The translations under genes and the position numbers were made by a program. Below the pieces are notes generated by a model. It saw nothing but the letters and a program-made list of their open reading frames with translations. It was not told the DNA's origin and made no database searches. DNA of 64,000 nt from Capsicum annuum. Taxonomy: Eukaryota > Streptophyta > Magnoliopsida > Solanales > Solanaceae. Where the stretch lies: NCBI RefSeq assembly GCF_002878395.1, contig NC_061115.1, positions 98,908,093 through 98,972,092 on the forward strand, given 5' to 3'. Within the stretch, counting starts at the first letter, position 1. Each line of letters opens with the position of its first letter. This document shows, piece by piece, positions 46,276-56,877 of the stretch.

Positions 46276-48402
46276 TTAGGCCTTCATATCTTCCTCAGCT
46301 TCCCATATAGATTCTCCTACCTTTTGATTTCTCCCAAGAACTTTCACCAAAGCTACATCCTTGGTCCTCAACCTATGAACTTGTCTATCCAATATCTCAA
46401 TTGGGACTTCCTCATAAGACAAGGAATCCATAACACCAACATCCTCAATAAGCACTATTAAGGAAGGATCACCCACATACTTTTTTAGCATGTACATATA
46501 GAAGACAAGATGAATAGAGCCCAAACTCATGGGCAAATCCAACTCATAAGCCACATATCTAATTCTCCTAAAAAATTGATACGGACTAATATAATGGGGA
46601 CTGACCATCCCCTTCTTCCAAAACCTCATGACTCATTTCATAGGAGACGCCTTCAAGAACACCCAATCACTTATTTCAAACTCTAACTCTCTTAGCCTCA
46701 TATCCGCATAAGACTTTTGACAACTCTGGTTAGTATTGAGTCTTTCTCTAATCACGTTTACCTTCTTCATGGCTTGGTGTATCAAGTTAGGATTAATAAA
46801 CCTAGTTTCACCAACCTCAAACCATCCAATAGGAGATTTAAACCTCCTACAATAAAGAGCCACAAAAATATCTATTTGAATGCTCACATGATAGCTGTTG
46901 TTGTACATCAACTCAATAAGAGGCAATGATCCACCCAACTACTCTTAATATAAATCACACAAGACCTTATAATATCCTCTAAACTTTTAATAGTATGTTA
47001 TACTTGCCCATATATTTAAGGGTGGAAAGCAATGCTAAGGTTCACCTAAGTACTCAAACCATTTTAAAATGAATGCCAGAAGTGAAAAGAAAACTATGCA
47101 ACTCAACCTAAAATGATAAACACTAGATCACAATGGAGCTTTACTATTTCCTAAATGAACAACTTAATATAATCTCTCCTAAGTAATGAGTCCTCACATG
47201 CAAAAAGTAGGTAGACTTAGTCATCCTATCCACAATGAGCCAAATCAAATCATACTAATGATGAGACCGCAGAAGACCCATAATGAAATCCATATTAATC
47301 ATCTCCTACTTCCATATGGGAAACTCTATCTCTTAAGATGGACCACCAGGCCTTATGTGTTCAACCTTAAGTTGCTGAAAAACCATATATTTGGTAACAA
47401 AATTTGCCATATCTCTCTTCATATTGTTCCACTAGTAGATTTCCTTCAAGTCATGGTATATCTTAGTTAAACCCAAATGAACTATATATCTAGACTCATA
47501 AGCCTCAATAAAAATTCTTTCTCACAACCCATCAATATCAGGAACACATAACCTACCTTAATACCTTAAGATTCCATCTTCTCCCAATCTTAAAAGATAT
47601 AACCTTTTGTTAACACTTATCATATTTAATCTGTATAAGTATAGGGTCCAATGCCTATTTCTCCTTCACCTCATTACCAAGAGATGATTTGACAACTTCC
47701 TCAATAATCACTCTCATATCTTTAGAGTCTAAAAAATAAACTCCTTAGTTAGACAACCTATGAATATCCCTTACCAACTCTCTCTTCTCTTCATCGATAT
47801 AAGATAATCTCCTATAGATAACCTGCTAAGAGTATCAGTAACTACATTAGCTTTACCTAGATAGTAGTAAAGACTCAGATCATAATCCTTGAGTAATTCA
47901 AGCCACCTTTTCTACCTAAGATACAGTTTCTTCTATATAAACATTTATTGTAAGCTCTTATAAACTAAATAGATATCCATATGAACTCTATACAAATAAT
48001 GGCACTAAATTTTAAATGAAAAAAACATAGCGTTTAGCTGCCTAGAAGCATAAGACACAACCTTACCATGCTGCATTAAAACACAACTAGTCCTACACGG
48101 GATGCATCACAAAACATAATAAACCCATCAATACCCTCGGGTAGGGTCAAAACTGGCACAGAAGTTAACTTATTCTTTAATATCTCAAAACTACCCTCAC
48201 AAGCATTAGGCAAGAGAAACTTAACCTTTATATGAGTTAACCTGGTCAATGAAGCAGCAATAGATAAGAAACTCTCCCTAAATCTACTATAATACCCAAC
48301 CAAACCCAAGAAGCTCCTAATGCCGATTGGAGTCATGGGTCTAGGCCATTGCTTAGTTTCCTTGATTTTCTATGGATCCATGTTTATCCCTAATTCCCTA
48401 TA
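46276..48402 (-). pseudogene. Chromovirus pol 3' part: RT thumb, RNase H, integrase, chromodomain
   Basis: The chromodomain is well kept: VPIEILDRQVHRLRTKDVAL and WEAEEDMK end at 46276-46629. A second frame, 46633-46938, carries LIELMYNNSYHVSIQIDIFV and LRELEFEISDWVFLKASPMK. The two are in one frame, split only by a TGA at 46635-46633. The integrase core runs broken from 46.94 to about 47.5 kb (DLIWLIVDRMTKS). RNase H is at about 47.8-48.16 kb. The RT thumb is in 48076-48336 (IGIRSFLGLVGYYSRFRES) followed by FIMFCDASRVGL. The plus-strand open frame at 47186-47470 is antisense to the integrase core. Confidence 0.88.
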
Positions 48403-48868
48403 GAAATATAGCACTTTCGATGCTTGAAAAAATAAAAATATACAAGTTTCTTAGGTTGTTTTTTAGATATGATGTGTTTTGGTATGTTTTGCTGAAAACT
48501 AGGTTTTGGATGCTAATTTCATGGAAAATGTGCAAAATAGAGGTTTTAGATAATTAATTGATCAATTTTGTGTATTCATGACACTTTTCAAATAGTATGT
48601 GACTAAAGCATGTGATGAAAGTTTAAGATTTGAAGCTTGGTTGTAAGTATTAGAAGTTCTGGAACTTACCTATTTCTACATGTGGACCAAACATAGCATA
48701 TGTATTAAGCATAAGACTAAGGTAAGTACCAAAATTTAAGATCCTGAGAGTAAAAGAGCTGAAAAAACTTTTGACAGTTACCTATGTCAACATGTGGATC
48801 GGATATAGCACATATAGGCCACTTATGGGTAAGGTAAGTACCAGAAGTCCAAAATCCCAAGAGAAAAA
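48403..48868 (+). repeat. LTR 5' fragment with a 112-bp tandem duplication
   Basis: From 48403 the sequence (TATAGAAATATAGCAC, then TTTTGGATGCTAATTTCATG near 48505) aligns with the start of the solo LTR at 51248, with match up to about 48650. The rest holds two tandem copies of a 112-bp unit: TACCTATTTCTACATGTGGA at 48667 and TACCTATGTCAACATGTGGA at 48779, each ending in GGTAAGTACC.... No coding signal is seen. The copia LTR begins right after it. Confidence 0.65.
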
Positions 48869-49509
48869 TGCTATATATAGTTTTGATGATGAGAATCTAA
48901 CTGAAAAGGACCAAGTCCCTGGATGTTTATGGTATAGTACAACAATGATGCATGTGCACTTAGTTTTGTCATCTTGTGTAACAAACTTGAAGGTGTTGCC
49001 CTTACTGAATAGGAAACTTGGTCCAATGATATTTCAGCCCTAATCATCATTCATCTATAAAAAAAAAAGTTGATTATTTATCAAATGGTTTTTGCCAATA
49101 CAAAAAAGAGTGCTAAAGAGATAGAAAGACTAGTGTTTTCTTTTGTTGAGTGAAGTGCTTAGGTAGAGTTTTCAAAGTTTGATGCTGATAAGAGTTAATC
49201 GGTTTAGAGGGTCTTTAGTAGAGTTGTCAAGATAAGCTTGCAGTAGAGTTATTACAAGAGAAAGTAACCTAGATTTAGGTTCATTGAAGATTGTAATCAA
49301 AATTTTGAATATAGTGAATTTTTTGGTGTTTGTGAGGGAAAGCCATGGTTTTTTCTTCCTTGAGAAAGGAGGTTTCTATGTTACATATTATGTGTTGTTA
49401 CTTTTCTGCAATGCCTTTAGTTTTCCTACATTTTATTGGTTAATTATCTGTGATTGATTTGGGTAAACTAGTCCCTCAATGTATGGTGCAACCCCCAAGG
49501 ATTCCTTGA
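48869..49509 (+). repeat. 5' LTR of the copia element
   Basis: The start TGCTATATATAGTTTTGATG aligns with about 56285 in the 3' LTR. Shared blocks include GGACCAAGTCCCTG/GGACCATGTCCCTG, GGTCCAATGATATTTCA.CCCTAAT and the GTGTTTTCTTTT.TTGAGTGA region. The end is placed just before the decayed primer site at about 49513. Length is about 640 bp. Confidence 0.75.
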
Positions 49510-49512
49510 ATT

Positions 49513-49525
49513 TGTATCAGAGAGA
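49513..49525 (+). other. Decayed primer binding site of the copia element
   Basis: TTGTATCAGAGAGAGG resembles TTGGTATCAGAGCG, the tRNA-iMet-type site of plant copia elements, with one G lost to T. It lies between the 5' LTR and gag. Confidence 0.6.
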
Positions 49526-49539
49526 GGTTTACTCAAATA

Positions 49540-50600
49540 GGTTCATACCTAGAGTTTTTTTGGTTATCATAGCTGTTTCACCAAACCTAGAAGAAGAGAA
49601 ATCTACCTCTAAACCACTTAGATTTAATGGACAATACTATAGGTGGTGGAAAACAAGGATGTTTGACTTCATTATTGCTGAGGATATTGAGTTAATGGAT
49701 ATAATTCTTAATGGTCCTTGTGTACATATGAAAGAAGTAAAAGAAGGAGAAGCTACAAGAATGGTTATCAAAAGCAGGAGGGAATTAAATGATGAAGACA
49801 GGAAAAGAATTCAAAAGAACTACAAGGAAAATAAATTGCTTGTCTGTGGCATAGGTCCAGATGAATACAGTAGGATTTAAGCTTGTGAAACAGCTAAGGA
49901 AATCTAGGACTTCTTGAAGACTACTCATAAGGGAAGTATAGATGTGAAGGATTCCAAAGGTGACATGCTGACAATACAGTATGAAACCTTCACTATAAAA
50001 GAAGAAGAGACAACACAAAATGCATACGAGATTAAATTTCATCATAAATGAGCTACACTGCTTAGGAAAAGTGATTCCACTGTATAAGTAAGTGAGGAAT
50101 ATTCTTGGTGTTCTTCCTAAGTCATGGAAAGCAAAGTGGATTCCATAATTAAGGCAAGAAACATAAAAACCCTCACTATGAATGAACTGATTGGGAACTT
50201 AAACCCCATGAACTCAAAAAACAACAAGGAGAAAAGTAGAAGAAAGTAAAAAGGGAAAACTCGCTGGCTTTAAAATCTACAAAATCAGAGCCAAATGAAG
50301 AAAACAATGATGTTTCCTACTTGGAAAAAAGAATTGTCAGAGAAATGAGAAAAAGTGGTCAGTTCCAATGAAGTGGAAGTAGCAGCAATAAAGGTTTCAT
50401 TGTGGAGGTGTGTCACAAATGTGGTAGTCCTGAGAATTTTATAAAAGATTGTCCAGTACATAAAGTAGAACATCATGAGTATCTCAATGTTAGAGGTGAC
50501 AAAGGAAAGAACAGGGACCAATTCCCTATAAAATAAAAAAGATAGGTTGCAGTTAATTTTGTAGTTAAACAAGCCTTAGCTGGTTAGGGTGACTCCTCTA
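49540..50600 (+). pseudogene. Copia gag (UBN2-type) with altered zinc knuckle
   Basis: The open frame to 49880 contains PLRFNGQYYRWWKTRMFDFI and NKLLVCGIGPDEYSRI, typical of the UBN2-type gag of plant copia elements. The 49479 ATG lies upstream of the primer site, so the real start is probably after 49530. Beyond the TAA at 49878 the match continues in broken frames (TAKEI.DFLKT, YETFTIKEEETTQNAYE). The nucleocapsid knuckle CHKCGSPENFIKDC is at 50411-50452; the His is replaced by Asn. Acidic DSSSEFDKAEKSD follows near 50590. Gag would coat the element RNA. Confidence 0.83.
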
Positions 50601-51247
50601 GTGAATTTGATAAAGCTGAGAAGTCTGATTATGTTTCCATGCTTGCAGTAGAGGATTAGAAAGTGAACTTTGATTGCTTGTTTGCTTTTATGGAAAACAC
50701 TGAAGATGAATAAGAAAAAGAGGTAACACTTTCTAACCTTAAAGAAAACTTGGACAACTATTCTGCTAGAAAGATAAAAAATAAAAAAAAAAGGCTTGCA
50801 AATGTGCTAATTGACTCTGTATGAAATGACTGGAAAAAAAATTTGCTCTAGAAGAAAGAGTGGAAAGTCTAGAGCTTGAGTTAATTTATCTAACTCTCCA
50901 AATATCTAAAATTGAAGAGCAGGTTACTATGTTAAAATCAAAAAATTTAAGCTTAGTTAATAAACTGGAGAAATCTAATAGTGCCTGTGATAAAGAGAAA
51001 AATTATGCTCTAGAAGAAAAGATAGAAGATTAGAATCTTGAATTGAAAGATTTGACTCGCCTAAAATCTGAAATTGAGCAACAAGTTGCTAAGCTCAAAT
51101 TTAAAAATCTAAGCTTTGTGAGTCAACTGGAGAAAGTATATGCTTCTGATAGTAAAGGGAAGAAAGAAGTATCAAAGTTTCATGTTGATCTTAAAGAAAA
51201 ATTGAAGGATTCCCAAAAGCATATTATGTTTGCACTTCAGAAGAATG
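50600..51247 (+). pseudogene. Copia gag-pol linker with coiled-coil repeats
   Basis: The frame reads VTLSNLKENLDNYSARKIKN, then repeated Leu/Glu/Lys-rich stretches: SLELELIYLTLQISKIEEQV, LEEKIED.NLELKDLTRLKS, VAKLKFKNLSFVSQLEKVY. The open part is 51043-51462, of which residues after about 51247 come from the inserted LTR. Two consecutive copies of a pattern (E-x-L-E-L-x-x-L-T-x-L-x-x-x-I-E-x-Q-V) suggest an old internal duplication. A coiled-coil region between gag and protease is common in SIRE-type elements. It resumes at 52834. Confidence 0.6.
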
Positions 51248-52828
51248 TGATGTGCTATAGAAATATAGCACTTACAATGATTAAGACTATGAGAATATGC
51301 ATGTACTTAAGGTTATTTATTGGATTTAAGGTGTTTTTGGAGTGTTTTGCAGGAAATCATGTTTTGGATGCTAATTTCATGAAAAAAGTGATTTTGGATA
51401 CTTATAGGAGCAATTATGGGCAATTTTTGATGTTCGTGACCAAAGCATGTGATGAAAGTTGAAGATTTAAAGCTTTGTTTCAAATGCCATAGTTGAAGAA
51501 CCCGAGAGTTGACAGTGCTTTAGTAATTTGGCTATAACTTTTCACCCCAATATCGGATTGGAGCAAATTTGGTATCGTTGGAAATCTAATTAAATTATCT
51601 ATCTGATGGTGGGGACTTTTACACCTGCTAAGTCAACTTGAGGAGTTCAAGTAGCACATATGGTCTGTATGTTCCTACCCTACTGACCATAGGTACTACC
51701 TATGCCCAGGGTTAGGGTGTAGGTGCAGGGCATAAGTGTCCACTGACTCAGCTTTTTTGAATCATTCCAAAAACATTTCCTAGGGTTTCCATGTATCCCA
51801 ATTACACTCCTTTGATGTTTGTAAGTCCTATTATATATGGGTATTAAGTTTTCCTATTTAAGTTAGGATTTAATTTCTAGGGTTTCTTGTAATCTACAAA
51901 TACCCTTTAGGCTTTGTATTATTCAGACCATCATACATTCACATATTAAAGGGTAGGCCCTTAGGGGCTATTCTATACTCTCATTGTTATTGGTTTGTTT
52001 TTGGTTTGCTATTCAATTTAAGACTTTGGGATTTCTTATCTTATTATTGTGAGATTGAATTTGTAATTTGGTCTTTGGATTTAATGTTTGGTCTCTTAAC
52101 TATGAGCAGTTGATTCCCTTAGCTAGGGTTATGGGAACCTTGGCGGATTAACAAAGTAGAGGAAGTGTCAAGTCGTTTTATATAATATATCTTGTATGTA
52201 TTTTCTTTTCTTTGTTCTATTGATTTCTTAGAGGTAACCAACATTAAAATCCCATCTACATTAGTGCGACTTAATCCAAAAAAGGTGTAGTGACTAGGAA
52301 AAGAAGATCACAGCATCAATTTGAAGTTTAACTGCCGATCCACGTTACTAGATATTATCTAAGTAAGATGGTTAGTTGTCATCTAATAACTAGAGACTTA
52401 AAATTTAATAGTTAAATGGGATCAAGATAAGGGTTAGTAAGGCGACATGTTGATACACAAAAGGTAAAGAGTGAAATCTCTCAACTCATCCAAAAGACTA
52501 TTGATGGTACATGACTTATCAATTCTACATGCAAGATGTTAGAATAGCTCGATAGTGCACGATAAGTCTACTGAGTTGAGAATCCAGGGGAACATAATCC
52601 TATTGTTCGTCTTAGATTATTTATAACCATAATCAACCAAACCTTGTTACTTTTAGCTAGTTACTCAACCCCCCCCCCCTTTACTTTCCATATTCCCTGG
52701 TGATTTCAACATGTTTAAGATAGATTTTTAGATTATTCCCTATGGAATTGACCCCAACCTAGTTGGGTTATTATATTTGACAATGACCGCTTCATTCTTC
52801 AATTAGAGGTGTATTTTGGGCATTATCA
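51248..52828 (+). repeat. Solo LTR (Athila/Tat-like) in the copia element
   Basis: Starts TGATGTGCTATAGAAATATA and ends TGACAATGACCGCTTC...GGGCATTATCA, 1,581 bp. Flanks are GAATG (51243-51247) and GAATA (52829-52833), a target duplication with one difference. No primer site follows, and the copia coiled-coil reading resumes after it, so it is a solo LTR. The block ACCCCAACCTAGTTGGGTTA near 52750 is also found, reversed, at 56885. The start is shared with 48403. Confidence 0.87.
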
Positions 52829-54300
52829 GAATAAAGAGTTGGAGAAGGACCTGGTCCATCGTAGGGAAGAACTCAAAAAATTACTTTATTGACTTTATCC
52901 TCACAAATCCTTTCTAACCTAACTAATCAAGGAGTCAATAATGGTCAGGGCCTTGGGTATCAGCACAAAACTTAATCTTCTAGGTCATAAGGAAAGGTTT
53001 TTTAAAATTTTAAAAATAACACATATAAATAGTTGTGAACTCATTATGAAAGAAATGGACACCTGAAAGAAGACTGTCAAAACTAGCTTAGAGCAAGAAT
53101 GACAAATATTAGATATTCATCAGGAGAGAACCTATCCCAAAGGTTTAAGACCTTGAAAAAACATGAAGAATCTCACATTACCCAGATGGACAAAGAAGGA
53201 TTTAATCACACCTCTGTCCTATTACTGGGAACTTAAACTCAAATAGGTTCCCAAGTTTATCAAATCATCATACATATAGAAAGGAGAAAGGGTTTGCAAT
53301 CAGAACAATTTTCTTAATACGCAGTTGCTTAAGGCTAAATGGGAGGTCTAATTGTATTCTCTTTCCTAAGATACTTCAAGCTGAAGATATCTTATGTGAA
53401 TAGGTAAAAAGGGTAAAAAATTGCATACAGTTGATAGGAATAGTCAAGAGCCTAATAATGAATAATAAAATAATGAATAGTAAAATAATGAATGATGATC
53501 CAAGATCTCAATCACTAACATCAACTCAAGTAGAAAAAATTCCAAGAAGTGTCTAGTCAATATTTCACAGGGATGGGTCCCATTGGAATTCATCTTAGAG
53601 GATCAAACTACAAGCACATATCCTTTTATCTCCCTTGACATTCTAACTTCACATCTGGAAGGAAAAGGTTAAACAATATCCTAAGAAAACAATCTCATGG
53701 CTTTGTCAGCATTTCTATCCCAAAGATGAGCTCACAAAGATGTAAAAGAAGCTAGCAAGTTTAGAGCAATGCAGAAGAAAATCTAGACATTTGAACAATG
53801 CCAAATCTAGGACCTGGTCCTTAGAACTATTTCCAGAACAAGTCATGGTATGATGTGGTGTAATAAATCTAACAAAATAAAGTTAGGATTGATTAGATTA
53901 GCCAACCTACTATCAAGTGAATCAGTGTCTCCTCACAAAATTGGCAGTGTTCAAGAGGCAGGTATTCTTGGTAAATTAGGTACTTATTCGTCTAACTCAG
54001 TACCATACCATTGTAGGTATAAGCCCATGAGAACAAGTTTAGAGGTGGACAAATATGATAAGCACAAAATTAAAGATTCAGACAAACTAGAGAGGGACCT
54101 AGTCCTACCTCTCAAGTTAGTATCTTATATATGCAAATTTTGTCTGTTCTGTCAAGAAAAAGTCTTGTCCTATCTTTATGTCAAAAAAAGGTTATCATAT
54201 TCTAAAAGAAAAGGTGAGTCACCTAAAATCTAAAATTGATCATATCACGTTCCCACAAGAAAACCCTTCCCGGTGCTTATTATTCATCAAATCTTGCTAT
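52829..54300 (+). pseudogene. Copia internal remnant; pol not recognisable
   Basis: After the solo LTR the reading resumes with NKELEKDLVHRREELKKLL, then a decayed second knuckle (NSCELIMKEMDT.KKTVKT at about 53030-53090, where C-x2-C-x4-H-x4-C is usual) and LTLPRWTKKDLITPLSYYWEL near 53170-53235, a gag-pol linker motif of this group. From 53.25 to 54.3 kb only scattered fragments remain; I cannot identify a protease, integrase or RT. The open frame at 53850-54233 (127 residues) has no recognised domain and may be linker sequence before the envelope-like ORF. Confidence 0.55.
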
Positions 54301-54369
54301 GCTCACTCATTTTTGTATCAAAATTGAAAATCCAAATTCCAAATTGCCCTTCTAAGAAAAAAAAACCTT

Positions 54370-55660
54370 ACTGATGGTTGCAACTCTCCCATTTTCAAGT
54401 CCTTCAAACAATTATGAGCTTAGAATAGTTAAAAATCCCTTCCCAAACCTTTCTAAAACATCCTTCTATTTTTAATCTTCCAAAATTGCTAACTCCTTCA
54501 TCACTCAACCTATTGATGAAGAATCATACCTGAATTCTCAAAATTGTTCTGATGAAGTTGTGATGGGTGATACCTGGGTTTCTGAAATCGTCACTTTAAT
54601 GTCAAATATCCCAAGAAAGATTATAGTTGATCACAGGCAAACCAATGTCAATAAAGCACCAAGAATTTTTAGAAAATGGTCTGGAAGTTCTACTAAGAAG
54701 TTGCTGATACTTGAGAGACCTGGTCCTAAGAAAAGGAAAGTAGATAAAAAAAATTTGTGATCACTTATACTAGAAGAAAGAATGGGGAGAACAGTAAGGT
54801 GGTATCCAAGAAAGTTAGAAATAGGTTCTTGAAAAATCAAAAGGTGTTAACAGGAAGGATTTTTCATTCAAATATGCTAATAGAACCTGATATAATGGAA
54901 CTTGTTGAGTTGGTAAAACATAAAGGCTGGATGCATCTTATGAAAGGACCTATTCTGACTATTTTTGGTAATATAGTCAGGGAATTCTATTTCACATTAG
55001 AATTCTCAAAACATAAGTTGAATCTAGCTGCACAGGTCCAAGGAAAAAAATAAAGCTGAAATAAGAAACACTAAGAAAATTTTGGAAGTTCTTATATATG
55101 GTGTGAGAACTATCTCAAAGCAGTTTTCTTCAATAGAATTCTTAGCTAATGCATCAAAGTTCGAAAGAAAATTTGTGATGTCAGTAAATAGAAAATCACT
55201 CAAGAGTGACTTTCTATTGGTCTTTGACGTGAACAAGGTGATTAATCTGAGATCACAAAAATTTTGGAAGTTCCTATATATGGTGTGAGAACTATCTCAA
55301 AGTAGTTGCCTTCAATAGAATTCTTAGCTAACATATCAAAGGTCGAAAGAAAATTTATGGTTACAATGAATAGAAAATCACTCAATAGTGAGTTTCAATT
55401 GGTCTTTAACTTTGTGAACAAGGTGCTTCTGCCTAGATCACAAAAGAAAAGCATTGCCTTAGCCATTGATTTATATGTGATGGAATGCCTTCATTTCTTT
55501 GAGTTTATTAATATACTTTCTTTAATGATGGAATACATTCAAAATGTGGTTCTTAGGAAAAATAGAAAACATAGCATGCTTTATGGATATTGGTTAAACA
55601 AGGTATTTGACCAATTTGGTATTGTTTATGAAAACGAAACCCAAGGGACTATGTAACAAA
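54370..55660 (+). pseudogene. Copia envelope-like (third ORF) remnant with 182-bp tandem duplication
   Basis: The region lies directly upstream of the 3' LTR, as in SIRE-type elements. Pieces are 54560-54760 (N-terminal, Lys/Arg-rich tail), 54757-55053 (LTGRIFHSNMLIEPDIMELV, KHKGWMHLMKGPILTIFG, VREFYFTLEFSKHKLNL) and 55306-55656 (NFVNKVLLPRSQKKSIALAI, DLYVMECLHFFEFI, SMLYGYWLNKVFDQF). These fit the 'putative plant transposon/envelope-like' proteins of Solanaceae copia elements, whose function is unproven. Between them a segment is doubled: TTTTGGAAGTT... starts at 55080 and again at 55262. The 182-bp period is not a multiple of three, so one copy cannot be read in frame. Confidence 0.75.
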
Positions 55661-56284
55661 TGCTTGGGATGAAGACAGTAAACAAAACTGAAATATGTTA
55701 AATCAGATAGCATTTCTTAGAAGGATTTCAACAAGGACATAGAGGAACTGAACTTCAACCTAACTGCCAAGGATGAAGAAATCTTTTCTTTGTGTGTTAT
55801 ATTTGTTCCATTTAAATTGCAAAGTCATTCTCTATGTTAGTGTTGCCCAATGGCCATGGGTTAACTAATTTATGCTTATTTTACCCTTGGTTTACTATTA
55901 TTCCTTTTCGATAATGCTAAAAGGGGGAATAATGATTTAAGGTAGGTAGGTTCCAAATGTGATATGTTTAATGTTAGGGACCAGGTACCATGTAATGTGT
56001 TGAATTGCAGATAAATTAAGGAAGGCATAATGATAGGGGAAAGTATGAAAATACATTAAATGAATAATGGTGCATAATGATAGGGGGAAGTAACACAGCA
56101 AATGTTCTCATATGATCAGAGTTTTTTCTACAAATGACAATAAGGGACTGGGTCCCTGTGTTGCATGATGATGAAAGCATAAAAATAGGAGGAACATTCA
56201 TCTTTAGAGTGGTAATCACACTGATTAAATGTGATGGGTGTGCTCAAAGATATATGGTTATTGTCATCATCAAAAGGGGAAAAT
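55660..56284 (+). other. Spacer between envelope-like ORF and 3' LTR
   Basis: No coding domain is seen. Repeated words such as GGTAGGTAGGTTCC, GGGACCAGGTACC and AATGATAGGGG..AAGTA occur at 55940-56100. The spacer ends in the purine-rich TCATCAAAAGGGGAAAATTT at about 56268-56287, a fair copia polypurine tract. Confidence 0.5.
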
Positions 56285-56877
56285 TTTCTATAGTTAGTTT
56301 TTATGATAAGCAGCTAACTTTAAGGGACCATGTCCCTGATATTCATGGTACAATATAGCTGGCATGCATGTCTGCACAATTTTTTTCTCTTGTGTAATAA
56401 ACTTGCAGGTGCTGCTTGTAATGAATATGACACCTGGTCCAATGATATTTCATCCCTAATTATTGCCAACTATAAAAAGAAAAAGATGATTCTTTATCAA
56501 ATGGTTTTTAAAAATACAAAAAGAGTGCTAAATAGAGAGAATGGCAAAAAAAATCCATATCTGATATTGCAGAAGCTCTTTTTCCATATGTGTGTGCTGA
56601 ATTAGAGAGTGTCTTGAGTGAGTCCTGATTTGTAATTGAATTACTCTTGATAAGAGTAGTGTTTTCTTTTATTGAGTGAAGTGCTTAGGTAGAGTTTCAT
56701 AAGTGTGATATTGGTTAGAGTTAATCAGTTTAGAGGGTCCTTGGAAGATGTATTAAGATGAGCTTGTAGTAGAGTTATTAGAAGTGAAAGGAACCTAGAG
56801 TTAGGTTCATTGAAGACTATAATCAAAGAGTATGATTATAGTTGATTTTGAGGTTCTTATGAGGATAAGCCATAGTT
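56285..56877 (+). repeat. 3' LTR of the copia element, truncated
   Basis: Aligns with 48869-49340 in the 5' LTR, with an insertion of about 60 bp near 56550-56630. It stops at GAGGATAAGCCATAGTT, where the 5' copy continues for about 170 bp more. The Tat-like LTR at 56878 begins at that point. Confidence 0.75.

Larger units (their letters stand above)
44379..48402 (-). mobile_element. Third minus-strand chromovirus, 3' half
   Basis: From high to low coordinate: RT thumb (48402), RNase H, integrase, chromodomain (ending at 46276), a G-rich tract and the 3' LTR from 46098 downwards. The 5' half is missing; at 48402 the sequence changes to a different LTR. The 3' LTR is itself cut at the (AAT)n tract near 44379. 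Confidence 0.85.
48869..56877 (+). mobile_element. SIRE-type Ty1-copia element, pol mostly deleted, with envelope-like ORF
   Basis: A 5' LTR (48869 to about 49509) and a 3' LTR (about 56285-56877) share extended matches, for example TTTTATTGAGTGAAGTGCTT and AGAGTTAATC.GTTTAGAGGG. A tRNA-iMet-type primer site follows the first. The internal region holds copia gag, a coiled-coil segment, a scrap before protease, and an envelope-like ORF just upstream of the 3' LTR. Integrase, RT and RNase H are not recognisable. A gag-pol-env layout is typical of SIRE/Maximus copia elements. A solo LTR at 51248-52828 interrupts it. The 3' LTR ends where another LTR begins at 56878. Confidence 0.83.

Noticed and set aside
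53850..54233. 127-codon plus-strand frame as a host gene
   Set aside because: It lies within the copia element between gag linker and envelope-like ORF, on the element's strand, with no recognisable domain.
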